Assembly (NCBI GenBank): GCA_031281635.1 | Contig: JAITFC010000025.1 | Location: 1-9,376, forward strand | DNA: 9,376 nucleotides | Source of the DNA: Puniceicoccales bacterium | Lineage (GTDB): Bacteria; Verrucomicrobiota; Verrucomicrobiia; Opitutales; JAIRLM01 | Direction of reading: 5' to 3' | Shown: positions 6,054 through 9,376 of the stretch, piece by piece | Layout: every line of letters begins with the position of its first letter | Position numbering within the stretch: the stretch's first letter is position 1 | Made by a program: the position numbers and the translations under genes | The notes under the pieces: generated by a model | Databases searched by the model: none | Told to the model about the DNA's origin: nothing | The model's input: only the letters and a program-made list of their open reading frames with translations

Positions 6054-8162
6054 CTAGGCCCGCGGCAGCACGATGCGGCCGAGCGGTTGGATGGTAATTT
6101 CCTCCGTTAATTCCTGGTGCGACAGTACGGGCAAGTCGTAGAGATCTAGCTCGATGAGTTTGCGCACGTAGCGGCGAATGTCCATGGACGTGAGCAATAC
6201 CGGCTTCTGGTCGAGTTTGGAAAGATCCCCCACTTCCTGCTTGATGCCGCGTAAGATACGTTTCGCCATGTCCGGTTCGAGGGCCAGGTAAGAGCCGGCC
6301 GATGTCTGGCGAATGGCTTTGCGCACCGTGTCCTCGATCATAGGATCTAAAAGATAGGCTGCAAGAATATTTTGCCCTCCGGAAAATTTATAGCTGATGT
6401 AGCGCTTCATGGTGGTGCGCACGTAGTCGGCCAGAAGCACCGGCTCCTTTTCCTTTTGCCCCCATTCAATGAGCGCTTGCAAAATGGCTTTCAAATTGCG
6501 GATGGAAATTTCTTCTTGCACCAGGCGCTGCAACACTTCCGTAATTTTTTGCACCGGCAAGATGCGCATGACCTCGCGGACAATTTCCGGGGAAGTTTTT
6601 TCGAATTTTTCCGTTAGGAAGCGCGTTTCCTGCAGACCGATAAAGTCTCCCGCATAGCGCTTGAGCACAAAGGATAGATGGTACGTAAAAATCTCCGGTG
6701 TGCGCAGAAACTTTATGTTGGACTTGGTGAGCTGTGGAATGTTTTTTTCCGGAACCCAGAGTGCGGCGACGTTTGGTAAAAATGGCGTTTCTTCCTGGAA
6801 CGGGATGCCGAGAATGGTGAGATTCTCCTTGGATTCGCGGACGATGACGGAGTTGGGGACTAGTTTCCCCTGTGAAATTGGCACTTCGTGGAGAAGAATT
6901 TGGTAACTCCCGGTAGCCAAATTTTCGTTAAAACGCAGGTGAATGCCCGGGAATGGTACGCCAAGATCGTGATATAGAGCGCGCCGCACCTGCATGAGCT
7001 GCTCGTTGAGTGTTTCCGCCTCGATGGAAGATTCGATGGAAGTGGCCACGTCCAACATGAGCGGCACTGTGACGGAAAATGGTTCTTCCACCGCCTCTTC
7101 CGTTTTTTCCGGCATTGTTGTCTCGGCATCTCCCTTTACGCCTGGCTTTTCCGCCTTTTTTCTGCGCTTTTTGCTCTTTCCGGACGCGATATTGGTAAAT
7201 GTCTTTCCGGCGATGTATATGGTAACGCCTAGGGTGAGAAATGCCGGTTTTGGGAAGCCTGGGAGCATGGCAAAGAGGATCGCAATTGTGCCGGCCAGCA
7301 TCATGGCCTTTGGCTGCCCAACTACCTGATTGAATACTTCCTTGCCAAGAGGGGTCTTGTCCTCCGAAGAGACTCGGGTGACGATGATGCCGGCGGTAAT
7401 GGAGATCATGATGGCGGGAATTTGCGAAACGAGTCCGTCGCCGATGGTTAGAATGGAATAGACCTTGAGGGCTTTTTCCATGGGCATGCCTTTTTGGCTT
7501 ACCCCGATAATGAGTCCGGCAATGATATTGATGGCAGTAATGATTAAACTGCAGATGGCGTCACCTTTGACAAATTTCATGGCACCATCCATGGCTCCGT
7601 AGAGCTGATTTTCCTTTTCCAAATTAGATCGGCGTCGCTTCCCCTCCTCCACGTCGATGGTTCCCGCACGCATGTCCGCGTCGATGGACATCTGCTTGCC
7701 TGGCATGGCGTCGAGAGTGAATCGGGCGCCAACTTCGGCGACACGCTCGGAACCCTTCGTGATGACGAGAAAGTTAACGATAATGATAATGAGAAAGATG
7801 ACAGCGCCGACGACGAAGTTTCCGCCGACAACGAACTGACCGAACGTGAAAATAATTTTTCCGGCGCTCGCATGCAGGAGAATCATTCGCGTCGTCGAAA
7901 TGCTGAGTGCCATGCGAAAGAGCGTGGTAAAGAGCAGCAAACTCGGAAATGTGGAAAAGGCCAGCACGCCAGAAATGTACAGGGACATCATCATCATGAT
8001 GATGGAAATGGTGAGATTGGTGGCAATCAGCAGGTCCACCATCCCTTCGGATAGGGGCACAATCATCAGCGCCAAAACCATGATGATGATGGCGGCCAGC
8101 AGGATGTCACTGACCCTGCTCACCCGCATGATGCCGTTTTCAATTCTATCTGCTATGCTCAC
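6054..8162 (-). CDS. sctV: Type III secretion export gate protein SctV (FlhA/YscV/LcrD family)
   Basis: This 702-residue protein is close in length to YscV and forms the nonameric export gate of the inner membrane. Residues 19-320 hold seven or eight hydrophobic membrane segments (about 19-38, 42-63, 66-95, 108-136, 201-222, 238-263, 288-320). Between them lies the FHIPEP family signature at 138-163 (RVAEVGARFTLDAMPGK, then SIDAD), part of the conserved cytoplasmic loop. A lysine/arginine-rich linker (329-345) leads to the soluble cytoplasmic domain (about 360-702), which forms the substrate and chaperone docking ring. The start chosen is GTG at 8162-8160, inside the end of sctY, with AAGGAA about 11 bases upstream; ATG at 8129 is a possible later start that would keep all membrane segments. 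Neighbours (SctX/Y and D/E/F/G/I) show it is the injectisome member and not flagellar FlhA. Confidence 0.97.
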   Translation of the reverse strand: MSIADRIENGIMRVSRVSDILLAAIIIMVLALMIVPLSEGMVDLLIATNLTISIIMMMMSLYISGVLAFSTFPSLLLFTTLFRMALSISTTRMILLHASAGKIIFTFGQFVVGGNFVVGAVIFLIIIIVNFLVITKGSERVAEVGARFTLDAMPGKQMSIDADMRAGTIDVEEGKRRRSNLEKENQLYGAMDGAMKFVKGDAICSLIITAINIIAGLIIGVSQKGMPMEKALKVYSILTIGDGLVSQIPAIMISITAGIIVTRVSSEDKTPLGKEVFNQVVGQPKAMMLAGTIAILFAMLPGFPKPAFLTLGVTIYIAGKTFTNIASGKSKKRRKKAEKPGVKGDAETTMPEKTEEAVEEPFSVTVPLMLDVATSIESSIEAETLNEQLMQVRRALYHDLGVPFPGIHLRFNENLATGSYQILLHEVPISQGKLVPNSVIVRESKENLTILGIPFQEETPFLPNVAALWVPEKNIPQLTKSNIKFLRTPEIFTYHLSFVLKRYAGDFIGLQETRFLTEKFEKTSPEIVREVMRILPVQKITEVLQRLVQEEISIRNLKAILQALIEWGQKEKEPVLLADYVRTTMKRYISYKFSGGQNILAAYLLDPMIEDTVRKAIRQTSAGSYLALEPDMAKRILRGIKQEVGDLSKLDQKPVLLTSMDIRRYVRKLIELDLYDLPVLSHQELTEEITIQPLGRIVLPRA

Positions 8163-8751
8163 GGTTTTCTAATTCCTTTCTTGCGATAAATCGCAGCAAG
8201 CGTTTCCATACGCCCTCATTATTTTTTACATTTTTGCTTTTCACCACGCGGTAGGGCGCCGGAGCCCGTTCTCTGGGGAGATTGCGCAGTGCCCGTACGA
8301 GTGGCGGCGTCTGCATGGCAAAAAGAATTTCCCGTTCCCCCTGCGTTGTCTCCTCCTGTTCCGCCCGCAGCAGTGCCCCATCCTCGGCGGCCTTCGTGAT
8401 GAGAGAGTGCCGAACAATGTAGCCTCCCTGCGCGCATTCGAGAAAATGCTGCAATTCCACGCGCGCCTCCGCGTCCCTCCCCAGGTGCCATAGCACATTG
8501 CCGCGCAGCAGAAGGTATGCGCCCAGTTCCTTCGGCGAAAAAGATTCGGCTTCGATGAGTTCCAGATGGTGTAGAGCGACAGCATACTGTCCGGCTTTGG
8601 CTAGGCAATAGGCGTAGGTGAGGGTGAGCAGCGGCCGCGATTCAGACATCTCGCAGAGAGCAGCATAGATAGTGCGCGCTTCGTCTGCCTTGCCGTACTG
8701 CAAGTAGAGATAGCCAAGCAGCTCCAATAACTCTCTATCTTCGCGTTTCAC
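8146..8751 (-). CDS. sctY: Probable SctX chaperone SctY (YscY family, TPR protein) with C-terminal extension
   Basis: The protein has 201 residues and starts at GTG, four bases after the sctX stop. Only a weak ribosome site (GGGA) is seen, so it is probably translated by coupling to sctX. Residues 7-107 form three TPR-like helical hairpins (about 7-36, 40-70 and 77-107). Helix patterns such as LLGYLYLQYGKADEA and LRGNVLWHLGRDAEA match Yersinia YscY in register, as I recall it. YscY is the cytoplasmic chaperone of YscX, and both contact the export gate YscV. YscY ends at about 114 residues, so residues 108-201 are an extra, charged tail of unknown role, basic towards the end. The last 17 bases overlap the start of sctV. 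A generic TPR chaperone is the alternative, but position between sctX and sctV supports SctY. Confidence 0.75.
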   Translation of the reverse strand: MKREDRELLELLGYLYLQYGKADEARTIYAALCEMSESRPLLTLTYAYCLAKAGQYAVALHHLELIEAESFSPKELGAYLLLRGNVLWHLGRDAEARVELQHFLECAQGGYIVRHSLITKAAEDGALLRAEQEETTQGEREILFAMQTPPLVRALRNLPRERAPAPYRVVKSKNVKNNEGVWKRLLRFIARKELENREHSR

Positions 8752-8755
8752 GGTA

Positions 8756-9241
8756 TTATCCCAGCAAAATCATCAGCCGATACTGCTCCAGCAGCTCGTT
8801 GCGTCCAGTTTCCTCTTCAAGTTGTGATTCCAGCCTCACAAGCAGTGCGTTCACGGCGTCCGCAGTCCCCAGCAGTAACTTTTTTCGCCTCTTATCCGTC
8901 GCAAGAGATTCACGCAATTGTGCCAGTCGCGAGCGAAAGTGCGTCGGTACGAGCAAAGAACGATTTTTCACTTCCGGCTGCAACACCTCCATGAGAATGG
9001 ATTCAAATGTTTGCAGGTCAATGATTGCTTTTAGGCGCTGCTCCATTTTTCCGACGCTCGGATCCAGATTGGTTGTCTGCGGCAAGTTGGTCTGTTTTTT
9101 CGTAGCACGTATGGTTGTGATTTTTGTCAAACCAAAGTTGAACGCGTACATGGCTGGATCAACGGGTTTCAGTGGCAAGGTTCGGCGATGCGGGGGAGGT
9201 GGTTGACCGGGATTCCCGCTGTATTGGTTGCTATTATTCAT
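8756..9241 (-). CDS. sctX: Probable type III secretion early-export protein SctX (YscX family)
   Basis: This 161-residue protein has a proline-rich, probably disordered start (PGQPPPPHRR at 11-20). It is followed by a charged helical body (about 66-161) that ends in a hydrophobic helix, YRLMILL. Yersinia YscX has the same plan: a flexible secreted N-terminus and a C-terminal helical part ending in a similar LLQIILNLL helix. YscX is an early export substrate needed for needle assembly; it binds its chaperone YscY and the export gate YscV. The gene lies immediately before sctY and sctV, exactly as in the Yersinia lcrD operon, and this context carries much of the call. The ATG has a good ribosome site (GGAGA, about 8 bases upstream). 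At 161 residues it is longer than YscX (about 122), mostly through the N-terminal region. It has no membrane segment or enzyme motif. Confidence 0.75.
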   Translation of the reverse strand: MNNSNQYSGNPGQPPPPHRRTLPLKPVDPAMYAFNFGLTKITTIRATKKQTNLPQTTNLDPSVGKMEQRLKAIIDLQTFESILMEVLQPEVKNRSLLVPTHFRSRLAQLRESLATDKRRKKLLLGTADAVNALLVRLESQLEEETGRNELLEQYRLMILLG

Positions 9242-9259
9242 GGGAATATCTCCTCTCCA

Positions 9260-9376
9260 TTAGCTCTGTCTCCATTTGGCAAAGGCCTGTAGCAGTTGCG
9301 CGAATGCGACGCTAAAGACATTGGCCTGGAGCTGTTTTGGATGTAAGCCGACAATGAATCCCATGCGCCCCTCCTC
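9260..9376 (-). CDS. C-terminal end of a probable SycN-like type III chaperone (cut by window edge)
   Basis: The frame is open from the window edge to a TAA at 9262-9260 and gives 38 residues. From the GFIVGL stretch onward it aligns without gaps to the C-terminus of Yersinia SycN as I recall it. In particular AFAQLL matches AFEQLL at the same distance from the end, and FIVGL matches LFVSL. SycN is a small class I (CesT-fold) chaperone that, with YscB, holds the gatekeeper YopN. In Yersinia it lies directly upstream of yscX, the same place as here. There is an alternative reading: GAGGAG followed six bases later by ATG (9364-9362) could be a true ribosome site and start, which would make a free 34-residue peptide. 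The alignment and gene order favour the cut chaperone. The comparison is from memory and covers only about 25 residues. Confidence 0.5.
   Translation of the reverse strand, partial: EEGRMGFIVGLHPKQLQANVFSVAFAQLLQAFAKWRQS

Noticed and set aside
6054..8162. Flagellar FlhA instead of SctV
   Set aside because: All identifiable neighbours are injectisome components (needle, rod, SctX/SctY), and no flagellar gene is present.
1..9376. CRISPR array, tRNA/rRNA genes, insertion sequences or prophage genes
   Set aside because: No spaced repeats of CRISPR type, no recognisable RNA genes and no transposase or phage-like product; the window is almost entirely coding on one strand.

Overview
The window is part of a non-flagellar type III secretion (injectisome) gene cluster from a Gram-negative (diderm) bacterium. 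Ten genes all read on the minus strand, from high to low coordinates. They are closely packed, with 4 to 40 base gaps or short overlaps and mostly strong GGAG/GGAGG ribosome sites. The only real gap is 133 bases, in front of sctD. The gene set is Ysc-like: SctX, SctY, SctE and SctG belong to the Yersinia/Pseudomonas/Aeromonas branch. The proteins are very divergent, however, so a lineage outside the enterics is likely. A PVC-type phylum such as Lentisphaerota or Verrucomicrobiota is possible, but that is a guess the sequence cannot settle.

Layout in transcription order: the cut-off end of a probable SycN-like chaperone (9376-9260); sctX, an early secreted export component (9241-8756); sctY, its TPR chaperone (8751-8146); sctV, the export gate (8162-6054); a 502-residue protein of unknown family (6015-4507); a 133-base gap with a candidate promoter; sctD, inner-membrane ring (about 4373-2985); sctE, needle co-chaperone (2988-2755); sctF, needle (2726-2406); sctG, TPR needle chaperone (2393-1944); sctI, inner rod (1934-1545); and a second large protein of 498 residues (1533-37). 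The last 36 bases hold no start codon. The order sycN-X-Y-V matches the Yersinia virA (lcrD) operon. The order D-E-F-G-(H missing)-I matches the virC (ysc) operon. Here the two blocks are joined head to tail.

The most interesting content is the pair of large proteins, 502 and 498 residues. They are diverged paralogues. Their last 64 residues align without a gap, and both end in a T-x-x-N-x-R tail that is also the end of the SctF needle subunit in this window and resembles the QNFR end of the PrgI/MxiH needles. Each has an N-terminal domain, a long helical segment, a large soluble middle domain and a needle-like final helix. That layout is reminiscent of needle tip proteins (LcrV/IpaD type). 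The first sits directly after sctV, near where Yersinia keeps lcrG-lcrV. Both genes are much more AT-rich in the middle than the core genes, and each carries a four-unit in-frame 12-base repeat. My working idea is an undescribed family of needle-tip or needle-extension proteins under diversifying pressure. This is inference: no search or structure prediction was possible.

How the genes work together: SctD builds the inner ring and SctV the export gate. SctX with SctY (and probably the SycN-like protein) prepares early export. SctE and SctG keep SctF soluble until it is exported. SctI forms the inner rod. The two large proteins are placed to be exported onto or beyond the needle. Ring, ATPase and other export-gate genes (sctC, J, K, L, N, Q, R, S, T, U) are not in this window.
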